Notes: generated by a model from the sequence alone, not told the origin. DNA of 64,000 nt from Letharia columbiana (GCF_014066305.1 NW_023501054.1:51001-115000), one strand, 5' to 3'. Positions 24,400 to 38,659 are shown, counted from the first letter of the stretch. Numbers and translations are program-made.

Positions 24400-27300
24400 G
24401 CTAGAGGATCTATTAATATTAATAATACAATAATTATTTATAGCGTTATCTCCGTCAAACTCGAAGACTTCTTTTTTTATACTCGCGTTTTTTTTCTTAG
24501 CTAATTTAATTAATATATTTATATATTAATTAATAAAGTAGATAGCGAATATTATCTATAGATAATATTAATAAGAGTTTATTAGAACGAGATTAAGATC
24601 GTAATTAGACGTTCTTCGATAGTTACTATTTCTCTCTAAACGTCTACTTATCTAATAAATTATTCTTCGCGATTAGATTATATATATTAGTCTATTAATC
24701 TTATTATAAACGCTATTTAAATATAATTCGATAGTCTTCTATATAGACTTTATTTATAAGCTTATTTCGAACTTCGTTATTATTAAGCTTCGAATATCGC
24801 GTTAAGCGCGCCTTAACTTCTATATTAATAAAATTCTTATTAATATAAGCGAGCGATAATATTAATTATCTTATACGTCGTTATAGTCTATAGAACTTAA
24901 TTATAGAAATAATCGTTAATAAGAATAAAGATATTATAGACGTTTTTCTATCTAATTTAAATAATACATATATCGATCTATAGAGTCGACTATACGTTTA
25001 ATAATATATTTATAAAGATTATATTTAAGTAGTTCTTTTATAGATTAATTCGAGATAGCGCTAATCTTAACGCTAATAACTAGAACTTATATAAGATAAC
25101 TCTTATTATTAAACTAATAAATCGTCGTCTCTTGATTTCTAAGTTCTATACTTCATATAAATACTAATAATATTAAACTCTAGAATTATTAAAAGAATCT
25201 TTACTAGTTATATCGTAAAGGGCTAATTATAGAAAATAATAATCTTTTAATTATTCTTATTATAGATCTAATAAATAAGATTAACAATATAAAATAGTTT
25301 AATCGAGTTATATATAAGATAGTAAGCTATATTAATATAATCGCGATAAATAAATATATCTAAGATTAATCTTAATTATATTAAAGAAGTAGATAGCGTC
25401 GTAATCTTTATACTTATAATAAAATTTCTCGATAATAATAAGTCTATTCTCGTTAAAAGAGATAGAGAATAAGATTATTACTTATAACTCTTAGATATAA
25501 CTTATAATAAAACGTTATATTTCTTAAGTCTATTTCTTTTGCCTTATTAAATTCTAGATTAAGAAATTAAGTATATATTAAGTAAAGCTAAATATACTTC
25601 TATAACTTATATCTACTCTATTAAAGTTTAATCGTAAATTAATATATCAAGAAAATCTTCATATTAATTCGATAAGAGCTCTTATTAAAAATATTATTAA
25701 TTTAACTCGCGACGATACACTTTAGCTAAATAAGATAAAGAATTAATAAAATAAAGAGGTTAACGAAGAAAGTTAAAAGAAAATTAAGCTCTTTATCTAA
25801 GATAATCTAGAATTTAAAGATCTTAGAGTTAATAAGTTAGATAAACTTATTAATATTATTTATAGATAATATCTAATTATAGATATTAGATTTAATAAAG
25901 ACGTAGTTATTAATATTAACGAACTTCGAATTAAGAGTAATTTAGTCTTTATTTTAAAAGAGCGATAAAAGATTAATTAAGTCTAGCGGGCGATTAATTA
26001 TAAGAGTTATTATTAGTAGAATATAATATATAATATATAGATTTATAATCGACTTATACGTAATCGTAAATAGAGCTCTTTAGCTTTTAGACTTTATCTT
26101 TTATAATTATCGCGAATATATTTAAATAGAATAAATAAATAAGATTAAGCTCGTCTTCGTTTATATTAATCTCATTATTATTAATTATATTATTATCTTT
26201 ATAATTAATCTTCAATAATATCGCGAGTTATATCTTTTACTTTAAGAGCTTAAGACGCGTAGCTCTAATATCTTTATTTTAATATATTAATTAAGCGAAT
26301 TTAAGTAATATAGCTACTTAGAATAATAATAAGTAAAGCGCTAAGATTATTAAATAAAGAATTAAGATATATTAGAAGATTAATAATAGAGATATTCTAA
26401 GATCTAGACTTAATAATAAATATTACTTTTCTCGATAGAGCTATAGAATTACTTTATCGTTAACTTAAGAAAATAAAAGGCGCTTCTTATTCTTTTAGAT
26501 ACTTAATCTTCTATAAGAGTTCGAGAATAAGCGTAATCTTATATTTTCGATCGACGATATATATAAATAGTTTCTAAGTCTTACTTAGCTTAGATATTAA
26601 AAGATCTATCTTTTATATATATAACTTTTTATTAAATTAAGTCGAGGTATCTAAATAAGAAAGTATCTTACTTAGTTAAATCGTTACGTATTTTCTTATT
26701 CTAGTTATTCTTACTATAGTCTTTCTTATTATAATCTTTATTATTATTATTAATATCTTTTTTATTATAAATAGCTTTTAATAGCGAATTTAACTAGAAT
26801 AATAATAGGTCGATATTATTTATAGATAATATTAAAGACTAATATCTTATATAAATAATAAGAAATACTAATACGATAATAGTCTTATCTAGATCTATTT
26901 TATCGCTTAGAATATCTTTTTAAAGAAGCGAGTTATAGATAATAAGAAGCTAGATAATAGTCTATATCTAATATAATAGAAGAAGTAATATAAATTAGAG
27001 TTTATCGATAATAGTCGAGATAAACTCGAGAAATAACTTAAGGGAATTTATATTTAGAAGTATATACGCGTCGATATAGCTAGGCGAGACGATATTAAAA
27101 GAATTAATACGATTTTAAAACTTCTAGAATTCTTTATAAGCGATATCTAAAATATTATTTGTTAATTTAAGTGACTCTCCCTCGCTAATAGTCTAATTTA
27201 AGAGATTCTATTAAAGATTCTAATCTATTAATACTTAATTATTAAACTTAATCGCTTATATCGCTAGATTCTTAATTAATTTCATAAAAGAAATAATAAT

Positions 27301-30300
27301 AATATTATTCTCTAGCGTAGAATAGAGAATATAAATCTTACTATCGATCTAGGTATATATGATCTTCTATTATTTTATATCGATAATTTCGCGATCTTAT
27401 AAATATTACTTCTATATCTAGATTATATCTTCGATATTCTTAAATAATAGCTTTTTAAGACGATTATTAAAAACGTTATTCTTTTTTAATTTAGTCTCTT
27501 ATTTTATAATTTAACAATTTAATAGACGAGTTAAGTCGTCTATATATCGCCTTCTATTCTTCTTAACGAAACAAATAATATCTTTATTTATATCGACGTC
27601 TTCGAGAGTCTAGATCTTCTTCTTAATATTATTTATAAATAATATTATTATATCGTCTATTCGTTAATTTAACCTCTTTCGAATTATAGAAACTAACGAT
27701 CTATATAAAATTTATTTATATCTTAAATATATCTTTATATTAATTAGCCCCCCTTCGCGCCTCTATTATCTTTCGCTAGAATTATTATAAGAAGTATATA
27801 CGCTCTATATTAGTCTTCGACGTAAAATTAATAAACTAGCTCGATATCGAGCTATTCGTATTTAAGAATAATATATGAATTATATTTAAGAATAAGTTTT
27901 ATCGTTATTAATTAGAAGTAGATATCGCGAAGATTATTATTATAGAAGATAGATAAAGAAAGAGAGATTAGACTTATTTAAGAGAAATTCTCATCGCGTA
28001 AGACGATAAAGATATTCGCTTAGGCGTATAAAGTATTCTTCTTCTTTTCTTTTATATTAAATCCTTTCTCTCTAGCCTTTTATTATATTATTAAAATTTT
28101 CTTATTAACTTTATTATCTATAAAGATAATAAGATCTAAACTTAATTTTAGTCTAAGATATTCTAATAGTAATCGCTCGCTAATAAAAAGCTTATTAATA
28201 TTTAAAATAAAGATATCTTACGAGTTCTTACTAGCTACGAACTATTATTTCTAATAAACTTACTCTAGCGTTTTCTCTATTATCTTCTTTAAACGACTTA
28301 TAAATTTAGACTTAAAAGACTTAAAGGGCTTTATTAATATAATAAGAGCCGAGGTTTTCTTTACTTTATCTTTAATATTTAGAATATCTTTTCTCGCTAT
28401 ATTTTTAGCGAATTAGGTGAATTAAATACGCTTTTGAGTAATAGAGAGTCTTTAAAGATATAAAAAAAGGCGTTAAGCGATTAAAGAATTAAGAAAGATA
28501 GATTATATAGTATATAATCTAAAGATAAATAAAAGAAGCGAGAGTCTTAAAGAGAATTAATATTAAGATTAATAATTAGATAGAGAAAGTAAAAGTAATA
28601 TATAATAAAGTAAGATAGAAGATAAAGAATAATAATAAATATTATCTATAAATAAGATCGCGTTAACTTAAATTTTCGCTCGAATTTAATAACTAAGTAT
28701 AAACTTATCTAAACTTAAGCTTCTATTATATAGATTTTAATTAAAAATATAAAGTATAGAAGTAGAATATAAAATTAAATATATAGTAAATATATAGAAG
28801 TAATAGAAGTAAGAGAAGATAATTATAATAATTATAATTAAAAGAAAGAAGAATAATAATTATTATAATAAAGTAAAAGAAAGATAAGTAATAATATAAG
28901 AAATCGTATTAATATAGATAGCTCTAAGTCTTAACGCGACTCTTATCTATAGATAATATTTATATAAAATTAAGCTATAAAGAGAGTTAAGTAAATATAA
29001 AGAATAGAAGAGTAATTAGATTAAATACGATAATAACTTATATTAGTTAATTCTTATTAGCTATTTATATTATATATATTATCTAAAACTAATATATATA
29101 AAAGCTTCGTTATAGAAAATTCTAAATAAATATATAAGAAGAGATTATTAAATAGAGAGATAAGAATAGTAATAAGTAAAAAGGTCTTTAAGGCTATTAC
29201 TAGTTAGCGTATTATCGTATATACTATTTATAGATAATATCTATAAACTCTATATATAATAATATATTAAATAAATAATTATTAATAAGTATAAGATCTT
29301 AGATAATAGCGATATTAACGCGTAATAGAGATTATTATAATAGACTTAAATACGCGATAAAGTCGACTAAGAAGCTTAATATTAACTATTATTATTTATT
29401 ACTTTAATTTATAGATATAGATAATATCATTAATCGAGTAGATTAGAGTAAGATTAAATACTCGAATTATTTATTAAGAAAATTATAGACTCTAGATTAT
29501 CGATAATAGAACTCTTATCTCTTATCTAATAATTTAATATTACTATTATTTAGCTACTATCTACTTTAAATTCTATCTTTTAACTCTATTTTAAAGTTAA
29601 TTAATAGATATAATTTTACGTTAAGAGTAATATCGACGAGATTCTTAAGATAAAAAATTCGATAAGATATCGACTATTAAGATATAAAGCTACTTATAAG
29701 ATACTATATCTCGAAGTATTTTTTAAATATTCTTAATAAAAATCTTACTTTTAATAAAGAAATACTTAATTATCTTCGTTAAATCTTCTTAATTAAACGC
29801 GAAAGTAGCGAGATATTAGTTAATCTTCTTTAGAGAATTAAGCTTATAAATATTCTACTAAATCTTCTAGCTATACCTCTTATTAACTTTATATTAAATT
29901 AATAACTTATTTAGATTATATTAGAGAAATAATTAATAGTCGCTATAAGACGTAATAGCTTATTCGATATAGAAATTAGCTTATAACATTTAAGTATATC
30001 TTCTATAATACTATTTCGTATAGTTAATATATTAATATTCGAAAGATCGCGATATTCTATCGTCGAGTTAATAAGCCGAGATCGTTATATACAAATAAAC
30101 CTTTAATATAATTAATTTAAAGTTCGAAATTCTAATACTTATAAAAGATATTATCTTTCTAATTAAAGGGTTAAGCGACTTAAGCGTCGGCGATATAAGA
30201 TTAAATATTAATTATACGCTAAATTATAGCGTAATTAAGATTATAAAGACTCTTAACTTTATTTATAATTAATAATTTTAATAATTATTTCTTTGTCTTA

Positions 30301-32480
30301 ACGACGCTATTAGAGAAATTCATAATACTTATATAATCTCGCGATTAAGATTTTAAAAATATATTTAATATAGAATTATAAGATAAGTTTAGTATTTAGA
30401 TTAAATAACGAGTACGTAATATCGATAGCCGCTCGCCTTTTCTTATTATTCTCTTAATTAAATATATTATAATCGTAATAAAAGTTAATATTTATATATC
30501 TTTCTCGAAATATAACTTAAATATTCTTCTATTCGATTAAAATAAATAAAATATTTCAAATATAATAAAAGAATTTATAAAATATATTATTAGCTAATTA
30601 AAGCTAATTTAGAAAGACGCGATTAAAAGATAAATAATATCTTCTTATAGAAACTAATCTACTTAAAGTTATATAGTTCTTATATCGCTTAATTACTTAC
30701 TTAAAATCGAGATTAATAAGATTATATTAATTAGACTCTAAGTTATCTAAAAGACTATTATTAGAAATCTTATCGTTATTATAACGAAGCGCTTAGCGTT
30801 AAAGCCGCTCTTATTAATATTTATAACTTTTTATTTTTTTTAATATTAACTTAGATCGTTATAATAATATAACTTCTTTTATAGTTAGTATAAGAATATA
30901 ATAATAAGCGCTAATCGTAATCTCGTAAAGACGCTATTAGAGTTTTCGAAGTAATAAAACAATTATTTAACTCGAGGCGAGCCCTAATTAGTCGATACTT
31001 TTAGATATACTATTTATCTATTTAGATAGACTAATATAAACTTATTAATCTCTTTAATTAAAAGTATCTTAATAAGAGCGATAAGAGTCTTTGATAATTA
31101 AGACTCTCATCTAATTATCTATAGATAAATAGCTATCGATATTATCTATAGATAATATCGAACTACTAAGTTTCTAGATACTCGATAAAGAAGCGATAGT
31201 CTATACGATAATAATCGAGTAATCATCAATATTAAATTCGTAATATATAAAGAATAGCTATATCTTATACGATATTTCGATTATATATCGAATAAGAACT
31301 TTATCTTTATCGAATCTTTTAATATCGATAGCGACTCTTTACTTACTCTTTTTATATTCTTTAACTATATTAAATCGTTTTAGATAAAATTCTCGAGTAT
31401 TAACTATAGTTCGACTATATCGATTTACTTTCGAAGTATTTATCAATATAGAGATTAAGAGAACTCTAAGCCTTTAAAGTCGTTATTATTAAATATGAAA
31501 TAATTTTTAAATAATATAGTGAATAGATCTTTATTACTATTATAGGCCTTATTATAAATAAGATTTTCTTCGCTTTATAATAGATTACTTAAATCTAATT
31601 TAATAAAGATTAAACTCATATCGCGCGTTAGTATAAAAGAATATTATAAGACTATAAGATAATATACGGCCTATCGAGAATTATAGAACTCTTATATCTA
31701 TTACTTAAGATAGTATATCTTTTATAATAATATAATATCGTCGATAGCGAGAATATCTTTAACTTCGATATTAAGTTACGCGTCGCCTTAACTTAAATAA
31801 CTCTTACTATAAATATTATAGTAGAATTTTATAAGCTTAAGAAAGTTATACTTTATTAGAGCGAGGCTATTATATTAAATTAAGCCTCTTAAGATTATAG
31901 ACTATAACGATTAATACTAAGACTCGCAAACTTAGAGTATTTATTACTCTTATAAAGTATATACTTTTAGAACTATTTTAGTAGACTAATAGATAGTGAA
32001 TAATTAATATTAATCGAATAACTAGCGCTATTAATACTCTACTCTTTCTTAATATATATCTTATAATTTATATTAGTATAGCTTCTCGACTAGTACTATT
32101 ATATATAATAATTATAGATATTTCTAAGCGTAAATCGAATAATATTATTAATTTATCTATCTTACTCGTTATTACTTAGATATATAACATCGAAGTTAAC
32201 TATTAAAAGATAAGAGAAGAAAATATAAATAGTAGTCTTTTAAGTCGTCGTCGGCGACGTTATAGTCTAAGCGAAGTTATTTTATCTTATATAGTTTTAA
32301 GTTATAAATAATTATTTATTAATTCTAGAGTAATTCATTATAGAAATAATAATTAAAGTATAAAGTAAAATCTATATCGATAAATAGCTAGGCTCGAAAT
32401 ATCAAATATTATACTATCGATATCTTAAAAGCGCTAAAATATAAGATCTTTCTCTCGAGTCTAGCGTAAAAAGCGCTTCT
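24400..32480 (+). pseudogene. Long moderately RIP-affected region, product unknown
   Basis: This ~8 kb single-copy stretch keeps more C and G than any block around it and scattered CA/TG (for example cttgatttc near 25,130, cttcatat near 25,150). Plus-strand frames with only TAA/TAG stops can be followed for 100 or more codons, for example about 29,860-30,290. That part reads as a basic segment with RVKRLKRRRYK near its end. I looked for reverse transcriptase, DDE transposase, helicase P-loop and tyrosine-recombinase motifs and could not identify any securely. Palindromic tattatctatagataata-like sites recur (24,548, 25,858, 26,816, 28,947, 29,226, 31,141). It may be one large element or several. 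Confidence 0.35.
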
Positions 32481-33109
32481 TCGATCTATTAAAATTAATA
32501 ATAGCTAAGATTTTTATTATTTATAAGAAGAGCTTTTTAATTAATAGCCTTAAAATCGTTTCGCTACTTTATCTCGCTTTACGATCTTATTCTAATATAA
32601 GAGACGTAAAGCGTTATTAAAGAAGAACTCTATAAGAAGATACTAATTTTAGTAAGTCGATTATTTCGCGAAGAAAAAGAGTATCTTCGAAGAATAATAT
32701 CGAGATTACCCGCTATTTAACGTTAGTTAGATTTTTAAGAGAAGATTTAATAATAATATATTATAGATATAGTAAGTCTTTTAGCTAGCTCTAAGAACCT
32801 CTATAGCGTTATTATATAAGTCGATAAGAGAATAATACCTTCGAATATAGTTTCTAATCTTCTAGATTTATTTATAAAAATTAAAAGATAACCGCGTCGC
32901 TCTAGTCTAGAGCTAAAATTATATATATTTTTTAATCTATAACTATACTTATCTAAATATTTTAAGAAGAGATTAACTATTAAAAGATTAGAAGTTTAAT
33001 TGAGATTAATTAGATTAGACTTAACTTCGCTTAATATTAAAAGCCTCTTAGATTATAAAGAAAGAGAGGTTATATAAAGGTATTTAAAATCTTTATAAAG
33101 AAAGAAAGA

Positions 33110-33350
33110 GTTATATTAAAGAGAGTATATATAAAAAACTCTTAGATTAAGAAGAAAAGAGAGAGTTATATCGAAAGAAAGTATAGATAAAGAACTCTTA
33201 GATTAAGAAGAAAGAGAGAGTTATATCGAAAAGAGTGAAGATAAAGAACTCTTAGATTAAGAAGAAAGAGAGGGTTATAGAGAAGAGAGCGAAGATAAAG
33301 AACTCTTAGATTAAGAAGAAAGGGAGGGTTATAAGAGAAGAGAGCGAACT
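33110..33350 (+). repeat. 18-codon coding tandem repeat in copy 1
   Basis: Four to five units share aactcttagattaagaagaaa, with a period of 54 bp in the best-aligned units. In the plus frame a unit reads approximately EDKELLDQEEREGYREES if the TAA is taken as a former CAA. A period divisible by three, with charge-conserving changes, argues that the repeat expanded while it was translated. The same array is present in both other copies. Confidence 0.75.
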
Positions 33351-34090
33351 TAAGAGTCTCTCTATAAATATATAAATATTTAATTATAACGATAAATATA
33401 GAAAACTCTATCGCTTCAATCTCGATTATAGATATATATTTATAGCTAAAATATTTATAATCTTAGTAAGATTCTAAATAAATAGAATAATACGAGTTTA
33501 TCTACTTAGTCTACGCGGTTTACTAGAACTTAAAAGAGCTTCTTTAAATAGTAATCTAGTTAAAGATCGAGTAATTATATTACTCTTACTTTAAGATCTA
33601 ATTAAAAGATTAAATATAGTCGAGAGGGGGAATTATTATCGCTATAATCTTATTTTAATTAAAATAATATCGCTATTCTCCTCTAACTCTCTTAATAAGC
33701 TAAAACCCTCTATAATATTAATAAGCTAATTATTTTTTATTTAAGTTATCTCTTATTACTTAGCTATAACTCTAAAGAGTAAAGAACTCGCGAGATTTAA
33801 GAATTACGATAAAATAGTTATATCTACTTATGGGAATTAAACTTTATATTTAATTTAATATCTAGCTCGAAGTCTAGTTATAGCCTCGCGAGCGGAAGGC
33901 GCGTTTTTCTTCTAAGAGTCTTTTTAGAACGAGTTATTATAACGAAAGAAAAGAGAGTAAAGAAAGAAAGACTATATTCTTATAAGAGATAAGATTAGAT
34001 TAAATATATAGTAAGCGCGTAGTAAATATAAGTTAAAGGTGAAATTCTATATTAAAGTAGTTAGAGATAAAGTAAAAGAGAATTTATTTT
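33351..34090 (+). pseudogene. Continuation of the three-copy element's decayed frame
   Basis: After the 18-codon repeats the frame continues through a segment reading as Leu/Lys-rich (about 33,390-33,640). It is followed by AT-rich sequence with no clear frame. No zinc knuckle, protease or catalytic motif was seen. Two frames are nearly equally open here, so the assignment of the frame is uncertain. Confidence 0.3.
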
Positions 34091-34543
34091 TTATTTAGAT
34101 AAATATTATCTATAGATAATAATAACTTATTAACGATATTTAATTAAATAAATTATATATAATAATAGTAGCGTAAAGCTAAATTTAATTAAATATATTA
34201 TTTATGATAATAGGCGTAATATTAATTTTTAAGTAGAGTAAAGCTAAATTTAATTAAGTATATTACTTATAATAACGCGCGATATTAAAATATTTAGCTT
34301 CGCGCGTTATAATATATAAAAGTTATTATTAAATAAAATATATTAAAGTAGATATAGCCTATAGATTTTAGCGTCGCGATTATAGATTATTAAAAGATTT
34401 TAAATAAAGTAATATATAAAGAAGAAAGTAGACTAGATAATTAAAAATCGAGAACGCTATTAGATTTAGCGTATCCGCTTTTATAATCTTAGATCTTAAT
34501 ATTATTATAAAAAGGCGCAAAATAATAAAATGAAAATCTGAAA

Positions 34544-34659
34544 GATAAAATTATATATTTTATTTTTTTATTAGACTATTAAGTTTAAGAATATTAATTA
34601 ATAATATTTAAACTTTTTAAAATTATTTATTAATCTTAGATTATAGATTAAAAGTTAAT
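34544..34659 (+). repeat. Truncated copy of the LTR-like repeat
   Basis: From about 34,541 the sequence aligns with 3,998-4,124 (aaagata, aaaattatata, aatatttaaa, aaaattatttatta, ttatagattaa). It abuts the end of the ~2-kb element exactly and is then interrupted by the A tract. It shows that the large duplication began within this LTR-like repeat. Confidence 0.6.
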
Positions 34660-34791
34660 AAAAAAAAAATAAAAAAAAAATAAAAATAATTTTTTTTAAA
34701 AAAAAATTAAAATAATTTTTAAAATTAAAAAAAAAAAAAAAAAAAAAATTTTAAAAATTTTAAAATAAAAAAAAAAAAAAAAAAAAAATAA

Positions 34792-34840
<49 letters not shown>

Positions 34841-34852
34841 AAAAAAAAAAAA

Positions 34853-34891
<39 letters not shown>
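34660..34891. repeat. 232-bp A tract replacing block sequence
   Basis: Almost pure A with a few T runs. It occupies the place of 4,125-4,350 in the first copy (226 bp), so the spacing is nearly unchanged. A few T positions look colinear: aattaaaataatttt here (about 34,706) lies where aattaaagttatttt is in copy 1 (about 4,169), the same 30.54-kb offset as the block start. This suggests corrupted consensus or extreme conversion to A rather than an inserted poly-A tail. Confidence 0.7.
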
Positions 34892-34893
<2 letters not shown>

Positions 34894-37800
34894 AGTAAAA
34901 AAATACGCTTTATAAACTTAATAATAAATATTTCTTAATTTATAATATCGCGAAAGCTAATTTAAAATAAATTTTATATTATTAATTAATTAGATAATAC
35001 GCTAGTAAGAGATTTAAGCTAGTTTAAAGATAGCTTAATAGTATAAAATAATATAATTATTATATAATTATTAGAATAATAAAACTTTATAAAACTTTTA
35101 AATATAATAATATATTTTTATTTAAGATCGATTTTTATAATAATTTAATATATATATAATTTAAGATATAAATACGCTCTATAAAGTATTTATATTTATA
35201 TTTATTATTAATCTATTTCTATTATTATCTCTTAATCTTAATAGATTCTATATCTCTCTTATACTAACTTTATTATTTTTATTTAAGTCTATATCGATCT
35301 CTAAATCTTTTATAACGATTAATTAATCGTTAATACTCTCTATTTTATATTTATTAAGATTTTCATTAAATCTTAATATTCTCTTTAGATTAGAATCGCG
35401 ATTAAAAGTCTTATTTTAAAGAATTTCTCTAACTTCTTTATCTATAATTACGATTAGATTAAATAAAGATTTTATATTTATAATAATTATCTATCTTAAT
35501 TAAACTATTAATAATAATATTAAAATAAATAAATAAGTTATTTATATCGTTTAAAATCTAATTACTTATTTAAGAATTTATATAAAAGAGTAATTAGCTA
35601 AAGAAGAGTATATTAGCGAATAAGATCGTTAGCTTATAGTATACTAATTAATTTAAAATAAAAGAGAATTATCTAGAAAGCGAATAATATTTCTTCGAGA
35701 TATATTATTTATTATAAAGATTAAATTGCTATAAATAAGTAGATAGTAAGAGTTATAAAATAAGACTATTCTAGCGAAATTATTATTCTTATATACTTTA
35801 TTTATTTATTTATTCTAAATAATACGAAAGATTCTATATTCTACTTTTTAAGTATTTTATAATATTTATAGCGAATATTAAATAATATATAAGAAAAATA
35901 ATAATTACTCGTTAATACTTTACTAGTATTAATTTTTAGCGATATTTATTAATCTTAATTATTTTAAATCTTATCTATAAGCTATTATATACTATTATCT
36001 TAGATATTAAATTCTTATATTAATTAATATTAAAGAAAGTATATTTAAAGACTAGCTAATAAGATTTAATAATATTCTTTATACTATCTATTACTCTTAT
36101 ATCTTAATATCTATTAAGATTAACTATAATTATATTAAATAAAAATAATTCGATTATAATAGATAAATTCGAAATTAAGATTTCTCTCTCGAGAAAATCT
36201 ATAGTTTAATAGATATCTTTATTCTTAAAATAAGTTATTCGCGAAGATAAACTTAATAGAGAGTATAATATATAAATAATTATATTATTAAAGTTAATTG
36301 AGATCTATTATAAGACTATAAAAAATAATAAATATAATCTAGACTTTATTATCGTTATTAATTCTAACTTTTAATTATTTAATATATCTTATAATATAAA
36401 TAAACTCGATAGAGATATAATTAAAAATTTTATTATTTTAAAAGATTATTATAATAAGAAAAGCTAATTTATATAAGATAAACTTTTTATAAGATTTAAA
36501 CGATCGAGGGTAATTATAATAATAATAAACTTTCTTATTAATATTAAAGAGAATTTATAGAATTTTTAGATATCTTTTTTATAATATAATAAATTATAAT
36601 ATAGTAAATTATAATATAGTAAATTATAAATTTATAATAAAAAGAAGAATAAGAGATAGAAGATAAAGAATCTATTCTTTAACTAAGTGCGGGTATATTA
36701 GAAATAAAGTAAAAATAATATAATCTTAATTATTATAATAGATTAATAAGAGTTTATAGTATAAGAAATATAGAAGCTATATTTAAAAATAATTAATTAA
36801 GAAAAAGAATATAGATAAGTAAAAAAAAAGTTAATTACTTAAAGGCGAGATAGAGATAGAATAACGAATATATTAACGAAGATAACTAATTTAATTAATA
36901 ATTAAATTATATATTTCTATTAAGTATTTAAAAGATTAGATATTAATCGATTATATAATCTAATAAGATAGATCTAATTATATTTAAAGAAGAAAAAAAT
37001 ATTAAAATATTATTTATTAATAATATAGCTCTTATTAAAGAGTCGATAACGATTATTAGAGAAGTAAATTAAGTCTTTATAATAATAATATTAAATATAT
37101 ATTAAGAAACTAAATACTATTTTTAAGTAATACTTATTTAATATAAAGTAATATTAGAAATATAAGAAGATATTATAAGATATCGAAATTCTTAGTTTTA
37201 ATATATATAAGTAAATACGAGTCTTAGATCTAACGATCTCTTAAGAATATAGAGTTATAATTTTTATTAAAGTCTATTATCTTTATATAATATAAAGCTT
37301 TAATATCGAGTAGATAATAATAAAAGAGAAAGATATTATTAATAGCGATTTACGCTAAGTTTAAAATAAGTTATAAAACTCGATTATAATAAGTAAGATC
37401 TATTTTATCTTATAGAATATATTTACGCTTAATATCTTTATTCTTTTATTAAAATAAATTCTTAACTAATAGATATCTTTTCTATAGACTTTTATAAATC
37501 TATCTTTTTATTATTTATATTAAAATATAATAATAGCTTTTAAAGCTTAATATAGTTAAAAATAAGTCTTATAAAAATAACGTATCGTATTATCTCTAGT
37601 ATTTTAGAGATTATAATATTATATTATAATATTCTTAAACTTATATTAAACTTCTTAATCGAAGATTAAAATATTTAATTTTTAAAGATAAAGATCTCGA
37701 AGTATAATCGATTAAGCTTATTATAATTAATTATATTAATAAAGATTAAATTAATTATAAATATAGATATTAAGAATATTAAAAGTGAAAATTAATAATA

Positions 37801-38659
37801 AATTTAAGAGATTAAAAAGAATATAGATATTATTATATAGAGGCTATTAAATCTAATATTGCTAGATAATAATATTACGTCTTTAACTTTAAAAATTTAA
37901 TTATTAAATTAAGATAATATAAATATTACTTTTAATAAAAGTAAAGAAGAAGAGTTATTTTATTTTTTAGCTATATTTTAATTATAGAAATAATAAATAA
38001 TATTTATATAAGATTTATAATTATAAAAAGTTATTAAATAAAAGATTAATAATATATATATATCTTAGAGAGTACTTTCTATATATTTTTCGCTTTACTT
38101 TTTACTTATATACTTTAAATCGAAACTATTTAAAATAAAAAGAAATCGATATAAGAGATAACTTAGTACTTATAAATAGTATAATTATATAGAAATAATA
38201 TATATATAAGTAAATATATAAATATATAGATATATAGATATATAATTAGATATATTTAATATAAGAGTAATTAAGATCTTTCTAAATATATAAATAATCT
38301 AGAAAGATCTCTTAGCGCTAGAAAAACTCTTAATATCTAAGCGATATACTTTAAAGTAAAAATAAAGCTATATATAGAATATATAGATATAGATAAAAGA
38401 GAGAATAATAATATAACTCTAAAAGAGAATAATTTAAATAAAGAGTCTACTATTAATATAGTAATTATATAAATAATACTCGCTATAATTATCTATATTT
38501 CTACTATTATATATCGTATAATAATAAAATAATTAATTAAATAATTACGAATACTATAGCTTTAGAATAAACTTACTAATTTATAATCTTTATAGTTTTT
38601 ACTATTATAAATAATAGAACGTATAATATAAGAGAATAAATAAAAATTATATAAGACTT

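Larger units (their letters stand above)
32481..34543 (+). mobile_element. ~2-kb three-copy element, copy 1 (best preserved)
   Basis: It starts at tctattaaaattaataatag and ends at aaaatctgaaaga. Homologous copies lie at 49,703-51,704 and, lacking the last ~290 bp, at 51,783-53,400. Copy 1 keeps the most C and G. About 32,500-33,640 reads in the plus direction as a decayed coding region with a central tandem repeat of 18 codons. The tail (34,090-34,340) contains the palindrome attatctatagataat and two copies of agctaaatttaattaa. Its family is not recognised; composition resembles a gag-like or coiled-coil protein. Confidence 0.6.

Noticed and set aside
29860..30300. Possible tyrosine-recombinase (Starship captain) or zinc-finger gene
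   Set aside because: The basic RVKRLKRRRYK segment is too general. The catalytic Arg-His-Arg-Tyr pattern was not found.
34660..34891. Poly-A tail of a LINE element
   Set aside because: Spacing to flanking homology is preserved and T islands are colinear with copy 1, so it is not an inserted tail.
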